Source: VRUE01 sp963729995 (GTDB lineage Bacteria; Actinomycetota; Thermoleophilia; Solirubrobacterales; 70-9). From it: a stretch of DNA of 64,000 bases. Location of the stretch: NCBI GenBank assembly GCA_963729995.1, contig CAVSPF010000003.1, forward strand, positions 744,001 through 808,000, written 5' to 3'. Both the position numbers and the translations under genes were made by a program. The notes below the pieces were generated by a model. That model searched no databases. It worked only from the letters and a program-made list of their open reading frames with translations, and was not told the origin of the DNA. Below are positions 22,876 to 31,632 of this stretch, in pieces (the stretch's first letter is position 1; each line of letters starts with the position of its first letter).

Positions 22876-22881
22876 TAAGGT
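22876..22881 (+). promoter_or_regulatory. -10 hexamer of a leaderless promoter
   Basis: TAAGGT lies 6 nt before the GTG at 22888. Confidence 0.4.
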
Positions 22882-22887
22882 CGGCCT

Positions 22888-23391
22888 GTGCCCGATCGCA
22901 ACGCCGAGCCGATCGACCCGGGCGTCGACATCGGCCACGTCCATCTCAAAGTGGCCGACATCGACCGCGCGCTGGAGTTCTACTGCGGGGTGCTCGGCTT
23001 CGAGCTGCAGCAGCGTCTCGGCGACGAAGCCGCCTTCGTCTCCGCCGGCGGCTACCACCATCACATCGGCCTCAACACCTGGTACTCCAAGGGCGGCTCG
23101 CCACCGCCGCCGCACAGCACCGGCCTCTTCCACGTCGCGATCCGTTACCCGAGCCGTCGCGCGCTCGCCGGCGCCCTGCGGCGCCTCTCCGCGGCCGGGG
23201 TCGCGCTCAGCGGCGCCTCGGATCACGGCGTCAGCGAGGCGCTTTACCTGCAGGACCCCGACGGCAACGGCATCGAGTTCTACTGGGACCGCCCGCGCGA
23301 GGAGTGGCCCCGCCCGGCGGGAGGCGAAGGGGTCGCGATGGTGACGCGACCCCTCGACCTCCCAGACCTCCTCGCCGAGCTCGACCGGTAG
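22888..23391 (+). CDS. VOC-family protein (glyoxalase/extradiol dioxygenase fold)
   Basis: The 167-residue product has the paired beta-alpha-beta-beta-beta repeats of the VOC superfamily: HVHLKVADIDRALEFYCGVLGFEL, YHHHIGLNTW, FHVAIRYPSRRALAGALRRL, and the C-terminal LYLQDPDGNGIEFYWDRP with the metal Glu in GIEFYWD. It is closest in look to CatE-like ring-cleavage dioxygenases, but one domain alone cannot fix the substrate. It stands alone before tRNA-Gly. Confidence 0.85.
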   Translation: MPDRNAEPIDPGVDIGHVHLKVADIDRALEFYCGVLGFELQQRLGDEAAFVSAGGYHHHIGLNTWYSKGGSPPPPHSTGLFHVAIRYPSRRALAGALRRLSAAGVALSGASDHGVSEALYLQDPDGNGIEFYWDRPREEWPRPAGGEGVAMVTRPLDLPDLLAELDR

Positions 23392-23659
23392 CCATCTCCC
23401 GGCGCGATCTCCGGCTCTGGCGGCGCTCGCCTCCTACGAGCCGAGGATTGCCCCGGCGAGATCCGCATTGAAAGGCACCGTCCCGGGGACGAGCTGCATT
23501 TCTGCGAACGGCGGTGCCTTCCTGGAAGAGCCAGGAATCATCCTACCGAATAGTGGGTAGCAAGCTGCCGATCGACTGGAGGACAAGTCAGACCGGGACC
23601 GGGGGGGAGGACGACACCCACACCGGGGATGCCAACCCCCACCTATAATCCCGCCCGAT
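23392..23659. other. intergenic region before tRNA-Gly
   Basis: About 270 bases hold no gene that I can support. TATAAT at 23644-23649 lies 10 nt before the tRNA and is the likely promoter of the tRNA. Nothing else stands out. Confidence 0.5.
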
Positions 23660-23733
23660 GCGGCTGTAGCTCAGTTGGCTAGAGCGTCTGCTTGCCATGC
23701 AGAAGGTCGAGGGTTCGAGTCCCTTCAGCCGCT
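23660..23733 (+). tRNA. tRNA-Gly (GCC)
   Basis: The sequence folds as a complete cloverleaf. The acceptor pair is GCGGCTG/CAGCCGC, the D-arm contains AGCTCAGTTGGCTAGAGC, the anticodon arm is TCTGC-TTGCCAT-GCAGA with anticodon GCC, and the T-arm is GAGGG-TTCGAGT-CCCTT. CCA is not encoded. The 3' part, from the anticodon loop to the end, is duplicated at 45808-45850, which marks it as an integration target. Confidence 0.96.
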
Positions 23734-23734
23734 T
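23692..23734 (+). repeat. 43-bp direct repeat, left copy (attachment site in tRNA-Gly)
   Basis: The 43 bases from TTGCCATGC in the anticodon loop through GCCGCTT are identical to 45808-45850. An exact copy of a tRNA 3' end placed 22 kb away is the usual mark left by a tyrosine-recombinase element integrated in that tRNA. Confidence 0.8.
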
Positions 23735-24156
23735 TTTTCCCTGCAAATCGATGCTTTCCGCTCCGGCGGGAATCTCGAGCCGCTGCTCATTCCGCTTGAC
23801 CCTTGGGCACGGTTTGCCCGAACCACCCTCTCTTTTTCCGCCCTTTTCAGGCACGAGTGCCTGAGTTCGAGTCGTCAGTCGCTCCGGGACGGGTAGGCGC
23901 TTCGCTTCGCTTGCCGGGCGCCCCGCTGGAGATATCGTCGGCCGGCAAGCGAAAAGGGGCCGGGGCGGCGGGTGCAACGCCGACCTGTCATTTGCCCCGC
24001 CTTTGCTTGCGGCTCGCGAAGCGGAAAGAGCTGAGCGAGCCGCACTTGCCGCCCAAGTCTCAGAACCGCGCACTTCGCCAAGCCGCGAAAAACAAAGGTC
24101 CAGCCGCTGCGTCTTCCCGTCGAGACGCCCCAGCTCGCCCTGTACGATTCTGCGAG
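23735..24156. other. region without a supported gene
   Basis: A forward frame is open through this stretch into the next gene, but its codon use is poor and the encoded residues are low-complexity. The bases include GC-rich inverted segments near 23890-24000. I see no gene here; a TACGAT hexamer at 24143-24148 may serve the next gene. Confidence 0.45.
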
Positions 24157-25824
24157 TTGGCCTCCAAACACGAGGACAAGCTCGCCCCGAAGTTCCGCAG
24201 GCGCCTCAGCCTCGGTAGGCGCTGCCGCCTGCTCGCCCTGACCGCTGTGGTCCTTGCGACCCAGGCGACGCTCGCAACCGGCTCGGCCCTCGCCGCCGAC
24301 AGCGTCTACTGGGGCACCGAGGGCGAAAACACGATCTCCTTCGCCCACCTCGACGGCTCCGGCGGTGGCGACCTCGCGACCACCGGGGCGACCGCGAACA
24401 ACACCATCGGGGTCGCGATCGACGCGACGGCGGGGAAGATCTACTGGGCCAACAACAGCGCCACGAAAATCTCCTTCGCCAACCTTGACGGCTCCGGCGG
24501 CGGTGACCTCAACACGGGAACCGCCACGGTGAACGAACCCTTCGGGCTCGCGATCGACCCCGGCGCCGGCAAGATCTATTGGGCAAACAGCGGCAACAAC
24601 ACGATCTCCTACGCGAACTTGAATGGAACGGGGGGCGGCAACCTCTCAACCGCGGGAGCGACCGTCAGCTCCCCGGCAGGCATCGCGATCGACCCCGCCA
24701 CGAACAGGATCTACTGGGCCAACTACAGCTTCAGCGGGGGTACGATCTCCTACGCCAACCTCGACGGCTCAGGCGGCGGCGGCTTGCTCTCGACGACCGG
24801 GGCGACGATGGAAGGGCCCGAGGGCGTGGCGATCGAACCGGTCATGGGCAGGATCTACTGGGCGAACTACCACGGCGCCGTTATCTCCTACGCGAACCTG
24901 AATGGAACGGGCGGTGGAAATCTCTCGACCGGGGTCGCAACCGTCAGCTCGCCATCAGGGGTCGCGATCGATCCGGTTGCGGAAAAGATCTACTGGGCCA
25001 ACTCGACCAACCCGAATGGCGGCATCTCCTACGCGAACCTGAACGGAACCGGCGGCGGCAACCTCCCGACCACGGGTGCGATGGTGATCGACCCCGCCTT
25101 CCCGGCCCTGCTGGAGTCCCCGAGCGGGACGGGCGCACCGACGATCACTCCGACGACCACCGCCGGCCTGAGGGCGGGCTCGATGCAGACCTGCACGCAG
25201 GGATCCTGGGCACCCGATGTCCTCAGCGAGTTCTTCTACCGCGCCCCGCAGACCTACTCCTTCTCCTGGCAGCTGAGCGGCACGGAAATCACCGGCGCGA
25301 ACGCGGAGACGTTCACCCCAACCCAGCCCGGCCTCTACACCTGCCGCGTGACCGCCACAAACCACGCCGGCTCCAGCACCCAGACGAGCGCAGCGGTGCA
25401 GATCAGCTCTGCACCGCCGATTGTGTCGGGCGCGGCCGAGACGCATCGGGTTTGGCGGAGGGGCCGCAAGCTCGCCCAGATCAGCGCGAGCAAGGGCAAG
25501 AAGAAGCCGCCGGTCGGGACCACCTTCTCCTTCTCGCTCAACGAGCGGGCCAGTGTGAAATTCAGCTTTTTCAGGGGCGCACACGTGAGAAAGTGCGGAA
25601 GGAAGCTTGGCGCTGCTAAGGCCAGGGGGTGCCTGCCCCTACGAGCTGCCGGCGCGCTCTCCTTTACCGGCCACAGCGGCACGAACAGGGTCGTCTTCCA
25701 GGGGCGCATCTCGCGCTCCAAGGCGCTCAAGCCAGGGCGCTACACGCTCATCATCACAGCGACCAATGCCGCTGGGCAGCAGTCCAACCGACAGTCGCTC
25801 AGGTTTACCATCGCGTTGCCATGA
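24157..25824 (+). CDS. secreted YWTD-type beta-propeller with Ig-like domain
   Basis: The product (about 555 residues from TTG 24157) has a basic start and a signal peptide (LLALTAVVLATQATLATGSALAA). Six to seven repeats of about 40-47 residues follow, each with AIDPxxGKIYWAN and ISYANLNGTGGGNL, like LDL-receptor class B (YWTD) propeller blades. An Ig-like segment (YSFSWQLSGTEITGANAETFTPTQPGLYTCRVTATN) and a C-terminal domain (FSFSLNERASVKFSF...KPGRYTLIITATNAAG) typical of surface proteins of this group come next. Function is likely binding at the cell surface. The start is uncertain because no ATG is available near the signal peptide. Confidence 0.7.
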   Translation: MASKHEDKLAPKFRRRLSLGRRCRLLALTAVVLATQATLATGSALAADSVYWGTEGENTISFAHLDGSGGGDLATTGATANNTIGVAIDATAGKIYWANNSATKISFANLDGSGGGDLNTGTATVNEPFGLAIDPGAGKIYWANSGNNTISYANLNGTGGGNLSTAGATVSSPAGIAIDPATNRIYWANYSFSGGTISYANLDGSGGGGLLSTTGATMEGPEGVAIEPVMGRIYWANYHGAVISYANLNGTGGGNLSTGVATVSSPSGVAIDPVAEKIYWANSTNPNGGISYANLNGTGGGNLPTTGAMVIDPAFPALLESPSGTGAPTITPTTTAGLRAGSMQTCTQGSWAPDVLSEFFYRAPQTYSFSWQLSGTEITGANAETFTPTQPGLYTCRVTATNHAGSSTQTSAAVQISSAPPIVSGAAETHRVWRRGRKLAQISASKGKKKPPVGTTFSFSLNERASVKFSFFRGAHVRKCGRKLGAAKARGCLPLRAAGALSFTGHSGTNRVVFQGRISRSKALKPGRYTLIITATNAAGQQSNRQSLRFTIALP

Positions 25825-26760
25825 GGGAATCGAGCCCAGGGGGCAGAACGCGCAAGCGCATTCGGGGCGTCGAAGATAGCGCTGGTCGGTGGGCGGCTCG
25901 CTTGACGCGGCTGGGTGCGCTCGTCCTGGCGGCCCTGTCGGTGTCGGTGACTGGGCTGACGCCCAGCGCGGCCGACGCCGCTGCCGGATTCTACGTCACG
26001 AACCTCAACGAAGGGACGGTCTCCCAGTACGCCGTCGGAGTGGACGGGGCGCTTGCGCCCCTCTCGCCCCCGACCGTGCCCGCCGGGACCCATCCCGTCC
26101 ATATCGCCATCAGCCCCGACGGCAAGAGCGCCTACGTCGCCAATCTCGTGAGTGACAACGTGTCCCAGTACGACGTCGGGCCGGGTGGCGCGCTTTCGCC
26201 GAAGTCACCAGCGACCGTGCCCGCCGGGACGGAGCCGCTGGGAATCGCCATCAGCCCCGACGGCAAGAGCGTCTACGTCACCGATGCCGGAATCAACTCC
26301 GTCTCCCAGTACGACGTGGGATCCGGCGGGTTGCTCACTCCCAAGTCACCCCCGACTGCGCCCGCCGGCAGCCATCCGACCTTCGTCGCCATCAGCCCCG
26401 ACGGCAAGAGCGTCTACGTCGCCAACGGCGCTGAAAACGACGTCTCCCAGTACGACGTCGGCTCCGGCGGTGCGCTCGCCCCCAAGCTCGCCCGCCACCG
26501 TTCCCGCCGGCGAATTCCCGGAAGGGATGGCCATCAGCCCCGATGGCAAGAACCTCTACGTAGGCAACTACACCAGCAACGACGTCTCCCAGTACGACGT
26601 CGGCTCCGGCGGTGCGCTCGCCCCCAAAGTCGCCCCCGACCGTCCCCGCCGGGAACGGCGCGAGCGGGATCGCCGTTAGCCCCGACGGCAAGAGCGTCTA
26701 CGTCGCCAACGACAACACCGAGTTCGTTCCAGGACGATCGCGACACCGGGCTGGGAGGGG
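25821..26760 (+). pseudogene. secreted lactonase-like seven-bladed beta-propeller, frameshifted
   Basis: The ATG at 25821 overlaps the previous stop by 4 nt. A signal peptide (ALVLAALSVSVTGLTPSAADA) precedes repeats of the type TVPAGTHPVHIAISPDGKSAYVANLVSDNVSQYDVG, which fit the 6-phosphogluconolactonase-like propeller family. At about 26485 an extra base shifts the frame, and at about 26627 a second extra base shifts it again, each within a CCCAAG-type repeat junction. The reading then fades near 26730 with too few blades. Either the gene is decayed or these are assembly errors. Confidence 0.7.
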
Positions 26761-26809
26761 GCACCGACGGTGATCTAGCGGAAGTCTGCTTTGGCGACGT
26801 CATTGAGCA

Positions 26810-26960
26810 GTTGGGCGTCTCGCCGTAGGCAAGCCGGAACTGGCGGCTGAAGTGCCCGGTCGACATGTGCGCGCCGCGGGCGAGCGTCTCGACGTCCAGC
26901 GGCTGCGCGCTCTCGTTATGGCATTCGGCGGCGCATATCCGCAGCAGAGGGCGCGGCTGC
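26810..26960 (-). pseudogene. AraC-family regulator fragment
   Basis: The minus strand encodes QPLDVETLARGAHMSTGHFSRQFRLAYGETP, the first helix-turn-helix of an AraC-type DNA-binding domain. The protein stops resembling the family right after GETP, and no effector domain is present upstream. It is a truncated remnant between two other broken genes. Confidence 0.6.
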
Positions 26961-27650
26961 CGAGTTGACCACCCGCGAGGCAAGGTGGGCCGCATAGCCG
27001 ATAATCGTGCCCGCAGGGGCGGCGATCCCCGCCCGCCTCGATGACGTCAGGACCCAGCGTTCGCCCAGCAGGGTCGAGGTCTTCGGATCGAAGATCAGCT
27101 CGAGCCGCTCACCGTGTGGGGGGTCCGTGTATGGGACGCCTTCCCATTGGGGCGGATTAATGGGACCGGGCGGGGTTTCACGCCGGGCAGTTCTGAGGCG
27201 ACTCGGTACAGGGCCGCGCGCAACGCCGGGCGCGCGAACGTCTCGCCAAGCAGGAAGCCAACGTCGGCGAAGACCGGGGCGTGACCCGATCGAAGGGGCG
27301 TCAACCCGGTGGAGGTGGTACCCGCGGTGGACACGCTCCCCGGGATCTGGTCCTGGTGAGCTTCGATCCACTCCCTCAGCCTTCGGGGATCGGTCGGCAG
27401 CTGCGCCAGATGCGAGAAGTCGATTACGCTGAGACCGTGCCCGAGGCCACCCCTGTCGAACCTCTTTGTTACGACTCGCCCGGCCCGGGGTAGCGGCGGC
27501 GACCCGGCGGCGGCCCAGGCGGCCCGTTGCCGGGTCGAGAGGAAGCTCGCCCTGCCGGTGGTTTCCCTCACCAGCCCCGAGCCGTGCCGGGCTAGCCAAA
27601 TCTCTCGTTCCTTTGGCATGAAGTACCACCAGGTGGGCAGCTTCACTCCC
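26955..27650 (-). pseudogene. CU044_5270-family protein remnant
   Basis: One minus-strand frame gives WWYFMPKEREIWLARHGSGLVRETTGRASFLS and ARPALRAALYRVASELPGV. A second frame continues with PYTDPPHGERLELIFDPKTSTLLGERWVLT and PAGTIIGYAAHLASRVV. Together these match the C-terminal two thirds of the CU044_5270 family, of which an intact member lies at 33041. A frameshift near 27160 and the missing N-terminus show that the gene is broken. Confidence 0.6.
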
Positions 27651-28428
27651 CTTGAGTGGGTGTGCCAGATCTGCATGAACCTGCGCCGTATCCGGGCCGC
27701 CACCCGCGGCCCCTCGGCGAGGGAACGTTCGAGGTAGTCGATCGTCCAGATCGCGTCGACCGCGTTGCTCGGCAGGTAGGGTTCGACCGAGTTCGACGAT
27801 GCTCGAGGGGAGCAGGCCGACGATCGGCGGCAGGACGAACACGATCCCGGCAGGGCGGCGATGCCGCCGGCGGTGTTGCGGAGATCGCGCCGATCCGAGG
27901 CCGAAGACCCCCATCACGGTGAGAAACAGGGCGGCGCCGAACGGCGCGCGCAGACTCCCGGATGCGAGAAGGCGATCTGGATGTGCCGGCCGGAGAGGAT
28001 CGACTGGCCGGCGAAGAAGACGATGAGCACGGCCGGGAGGCTGACGGCAGCGCGACGGCGCGAAGACGAACGCCTTGGCCCAGAGGACCGGCAGGCGCTT
28101 GGGGACTGCGGAGAAGGTCGAGCGGATCATCCCGGTCGTGTACTCGGCGGTGATCGCGAGGACGCCGAGGACCCCGACCGCGACCTGGGCGAAGGACGCT
28201 GGCGAGGTCACGCGAGCGGATGGAAGCGCGCCGGTCCGCCGGCTCAGGTGCAGGCCAGCGGACTCGGCACAGTGCCGGCGAGGATGCCGATGCCGACGTC
28301 AGGAGCCAGCGTGGCGAGCAGCGACCAGCGCGTCGAGCGCAGCGAGCGGAGCTTCGTCCACTCCGAGATGGCCACGCGCGCGCTGGGTGACGCGGCCGAC
28401 GGGCGCCGCGGGCGGCTGCGGCGCTCAT
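27650..28428 (-). pseudogene. ABC-2-type permease, frameshifted
   Basis: Pieces in different minus-strand frames give FAQVAVGVLGVLAITAEYTTGMIRSTFSAVPKRLPVLWAKAFVF and FGAALFLTVMGVFGLG (shown as landmarks), then IVFVLPPIVGLLPSSIVE. These are the conserved parts of the ABC transporter permeases that partner the ATPase upstream. At least three frame changes interrupt the gene. Its start overlaps the end of the ATPase remnant by 4 nt, so the pair was once a normal operon. Confidence 0.65.
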
Positions 28429-29366
28429 GCCAACGCCTCTTCCGGCCGGCCGCGACATCCGGGCTGTCCGCCTGGAACTCGACCGCGTCGCCGGGTGAGC
28501 TCCATGAACGCCTCCTCGAGCGTCGCCTGCTGCGGCGTCAGCTCGTGGAGCACGATGCCGTTGGCGGCGGCGGTCGCGCCGATCTGCTCCGACGTCAAGA
28601 CCGGTGATCTCGAGCACGGAGGGCTCGACGGCCTCGACCGTCACCCCGGCGCCGGCGTCGTCTCCGCCAGCCTGCCGACCTGCGGCGAGCGGACGCGCAC
28701 CGAGCTCTTGGAAGCGCCGCGCACGAACTCCTCGAGCCCGTGTCGGCGATCAGCCTGCCGCGCCCGATCACGACCAGGTGCTCGGCGGTCAGCGCCATCT
28801 CGCTCATCAGGTGCGAGGAGACGAACACCGTGCGGCCTTCGGCGGCCAGCTGCTTGAGCAGGTTGCGCACCCACTGGATGCCCTCCGGGTCAAGGCCGTT
28901 GACCGGCTCGTCGAGCATCACGGTGTGGGGATCGCCGAGCAGCGCCGAGGCGATCCCGAGGCGCTGTCCCATGCCGAGCGAGAACGCGCCGGCGCGCTTG
29001 CCCGCGACCTCGTCGAGTCCGACCATCTCGATCAGCTCGCTCACCCGGGCGCGGCCGATCCCGTGCGTCTGCGCGAGCGCCAGCAGGTGGTTGTAGGCGG
29101 ACCGCCCGGTGTGGACCGAGCGCGCCTCGAGCAGCGCGCCGACCTCGTGCAGGGGCGCGGCATGGTCGCGGTAGGGCTTGCCGTTGACCGAGCGTGTGCC
29201 CGGCGTCGGGGGCGTCGAGCCCCAGGATCAGCCGCATCGTGGTCGACTTGCCCGACCCGTTGGGCCCGAGGAAGCCCGTGACGATCCCCGGTCGCACCGT
29301 GAACGTGAGGTCGCGCACCGCGACCGTCTCGCCGTAGCGCTTCGTCACCGCTGCCACCTCGATCAT
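28425..29366 (-). pseudogene. ABC transporter ATPase, frameshifted
   Basis: The frame starts normally with MIEVAAVTKRYGETVAV and Walker A in GPNGSGKSTT. It is shifted near 29200. It resumes with FSLGMGQRLGIASALLGDPHTVMLDEPVNGLDP (signature and Walker B) and shifts again near 28740, 28660 and 28600. All functional motifs can be read across the frames, so decay is recent or the sequence has several indel errors. It belongs with the adjacent permease remnant as one export system. Confidence 0.75.
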
Positions 29367-29502
29367 CGGGTCTGCTCCTGTCGCAAGCCTGCGGGAACGG
29401 CAAGCAAAGCAGCGCTCTCTAAAGCGTCTCTGACGCCGCCCGGGCCGGCGGGACCGGCGCGCCACGATCGCGCACACCGAGGGCCGGTGGCGAGACCCGC
29501 CA

Positions 29503-30342
29503 TCAGAGGATGGCTTTCGGATAGGTGCGTGTCGCCGCCGCGAGCATCGCCGCGAAGAAGCCGGCGACGACGAGGAAGTCGAGCCACAGCTCTCCGCCGC
29601 CGCCCACGCCGACGAGCATCTGGCGCAGCCCCTGGACCTCGTAGGTGAGGGGATTCAGGCGCGCGATCACGTTCAGCCAGCCGGGCATCAGGCTCAGCGG
29701 GTAGAGCGCGGAGGAGGCGAAGAAGAGCGGCATCATCACGAGCTGGCCGATGCCCATGAAGCGCTCGCGCTCCTTGACCGCCGCGGCGAGCAGCATCGAC
29801 ATGCAGGCGAAGGCAGCGGGGCCGAGCATGAGCATCGCCAGCGCGCCGATCATCCCCGCGAGCGTCCAGCGCAGGGCGATGCCCGCGACCGCGAGCACCG
29901 CGAGCAGCAGCAGGGCCTGCACGAGCGCGCGCACGCAGGCCCCCACGGCCTTGCCGAGCACGATCGCGGAGCGCGGCAGCGGGGTGGCGAGCAGCCGCTG
30001 CAGCTGGCCGACATCGCGCTCGCAGATGACGGCGAGCCCGAAGAAGATCGCAATGAACATCGCCGCCTGCGCCATCACCCCCGGCGCGAGGTAGGCGCGG
30101 TAGTCGAGGGTGCCGAGCGTCAACGCGCGGTTGTTGCGCAGCGCCGTTCCGAAGATGAACAGCCACAGCAGCGGCTGCACGGAGCGCGTGAACACGTCGA
30201 GATGGTCATGGCGAAGCTTGCGCATCTCCGCCTGCGCCATCGCCACCGTCCCCGCTGCCAACCTCGACAGCGGGCCGCCTGAGAGGGGGCTCGAGCCCTC
30301 AGCCGAGGCGGCGGGCGACGCGGCGCTGTGCGCGGGCATCAC
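29503..30342 (-). CDS. ABC-2-type transporter permease (DrrB-like)
   Basis: The 279-residue protein has about six membrane segments (for example PLLWLFIFGTAL, GVMAQAAMFIAIFFGLAVI, LLLLAVLAVAGIAL, and FLVVAGFFAAMLAAA). It carries the conserved ABC-2 phrases ERDVGQLQRLLATPLPRSAIVLGK and FASSALYPLSLMPGWLNVIARLNPLTYEVQGLRQ. It forms the channel for the ATPase encoded just upstream. The annotated start overlaps the ATPase end by 44 nt; a later ATG (MAQAEMRKL) would remove the overlap. Substrates of this family are often drugs, lipids or polyketides. Confidence 0.88.
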   Translation of the reverse strand: MMPAHSAASPAASAEGSSPLSGGPLSRLAAGTVAMAQAEMRKLRHDHLDVFTRSVQPLLWLFIFGTALRNNRALTLGTLDYRAYLAPGVMAQAAMFIAIFFGLAVICERDVGQLQRLLATPLPRSAIVLGKAVGACVRALVQALLLLAVLAVAGIALRWTLAGMIGALAMLMLGPAAFACMSMLLAAAVKERERFMGIGQLVMMPLFFASSALYPLSLMPGWLNVIARLNPLTYEVQGLRQMLVGVGGGGELWLDFLVVAGFFAAMLAAATRTYPKAIL

Positions 30343-31123
30343 GCAGCCTCCCTTCGTGGTGCTCGTCGATCCGCCGGCCGGTCACGGTCATGAAAACCTC
30401 CTCCAGGCTCTCCACGCCGTGGCGCCCGCAGAGCTCCGCGGGCGTGCCCTGCTCGACCAGCCGGCCCTCGTCCATGATCGCCAGGCGCTCGCCATAGCGC
30501 TCGGCCTCCTCCATCACATGGGTGGTGAAGAGGATCGTGGTGCCGGCCTGCTCGCGCAGCTCGACGAGGCGCTCCCAGACGACCCGCCGCGCCGTCGGGT
30601 CGAGGCCCACGGTTGGCTCGTCGAGGAACAGCACGGCGGGCCGGTTGAGCAGGGCGGAGGCGATCTCCAGGCGGCGCAGCATCCCGCCCGAGAGCGTCCG
30701 CGCCAGCCGGTCGAGCATCTCCTCCAGGTCCATCTCCTCGATCGCCTGCTCGATCCGGGCGCGCCGCTCGCCTCCGGGGACGCCCGTGACGCGCGCGTAG
30801 AAATCGAGGTTCTCGCGCGCGGTCAGCGCCCCGTCCACGGAGATGGCCTGGGGGACGTAGCCGATCGAGGCGCGCACCTGGAGGCTCTGCTCGCGCACGT
30901 CGAAGCCGGCGACCCGCGCCCGGCCAGCGCTGGGCGCCAGCAGCGTCGTCAGCACCCTGATCGTCGTCGTCTTGCCGGCGCCGTTCGGCCCCAGCAGCCC
31001 GAACACCTCGCCCGGCGCCACGACAAAGGAGACACCGGCAACCGCCTCCACCTCCTCGAAGCGAACAACCAGCTCCTCGATCGACACCGCCGGCTCCGGT
31101 TGGCCGGTGGACGCGGCGTGCAT
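30299..31123 (-). CDS. ABC transporter ATPase (DrrA-like)
   Basis: The 274-residue protein has Walker A in GPNGAGKTTTIR, the Q-loop GYVPQAISVD, the signature LSGGMLRRLEIASALL, Walker B VLFLDEPTVGLDP and the switch His in ILFTTHVMEEAE. It energises the adjacent permease. It follows the MarR gene with overlapping stop and start (TGATG), so the three form one operon controlled by that regulator. Confidence 0.93.
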   Translation of the reverse strand: MHAASTGQPEPAVSIEELVVRFEEVEAVAGVSFVVAPGEVFGLLGPNGAGKTTTIRVLTTLLAPSAGRARVAGFDVREQSLQVRASIGYVPQAISVDGALTARENLDFYARVTGVPGGERRARIEQAIEEMDLEEMLDRLARTLSGGMLRRLEIASALLNRPAVLFLDEPTVGLDPTARRVVWERLVELREQAGTTILFTTHVMEEAERYGERLAIMDEGRLVEQGTPAELCGRHGVESLEEVFMTVTGRRIDEHHEGRLRDARAQRRVARRLG

Positions 31124-31548
31124 CAGCTCTCCGCCAGGCGCCGCAGCAGCTCGACCGCGTCGCGCAGGACGACCTGCTCCTCTGGTGAGAGCTGCTCGGC
31201 GATCGAACTCGCCAGCCAGCCCTCGCGGCGGCGGCGATCGGCCTCGAGCACCACCCTGCCCTGCTCGGTCAGCTCGACCGGGGCGCGGCGGCGGTCGTCG
31301 GGGTCGGGGCGCCGGATGACGAGTCCGTCCGCCTCGAGGTCGCCGACCGTCTGCGCCATCGACTGCGGCCTCACGCGCTCGGCCTGCGCGAGGTCGCTGA
31401 CGCTCAGCGGGCCCTCGCGGTCGAGGCGGCCAAGCACGGCGCCGTGGGAAAGGGGAAAGCGGTGCTCGGCGCGCAGGCGGCGCACCAGCCCGCCGAGCAC
31501 AGACCGCAGTTCGCTGGCCACCAGGGCCGGGTCGGTTTTCGTCGCCAT
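31123..31548 (-). CDS. MarR-family transcriptional regulator
   Basis: The 141-residue product has the MarR winged helix: LSHGAVLGRLDREGPLSVSDLAQAERVRPQSMAQTVGDLEADGLVIRRPDPDDRRR, quoted as landmarks within residues 30-90, with the DPDDRRRAPVELTEQG wing. Dimerisation helices lie at both ends. It heads the drug-export-like operon and has an inverted repeat in front, so it probably represses itself and the transporter until a ligand binds. Confidence 0.9.
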   Translation of the reverse strand: MATKTDPALVASELRSVLGGLVRRLRAEHRFPLSHGAVLGRLDREGPLSVSDLAQAERVRPQSMAQTVGDLEADGLVIRRPDPDDRRRAPVELTEQGRVVLEADRRRREGWLASSIAEQLSPEEQVVLRDAVELLRRLAES

Positions 31549-31551
31549 ACC

Positions 31552-31591
31552 GATAATCTACAGGGAGGCTGAACAGATTGCCTGTATTATC
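31552..31591. promoter_or_regulatory. inverted repeat in the marR divergent promoter
   Basis: GATAAT-CT-ACAGG (31552-31564) faces CCTGT-ATTATC (31581-31591), with TACAGG/CCTGTA as the inner arms. The site lies between the MarR start and the divergent metallo-beta-lactamase-like remnant and is the likely MarR operator. Confidence 0.5.
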
Positions 31592-31632
31592 TCGACGTTG
31601 CCTCGGTACAGGGCTGTGCCGACAATTCCCAG

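Noticed and set aside
24300..25100. Repetitive DNA in the propeller gene as a tandem repeat element
   Set aside because: The repeats encode beta-propeller blades of about 40-47 residues in frame, so they are protein repeats and not a separate DNA element.
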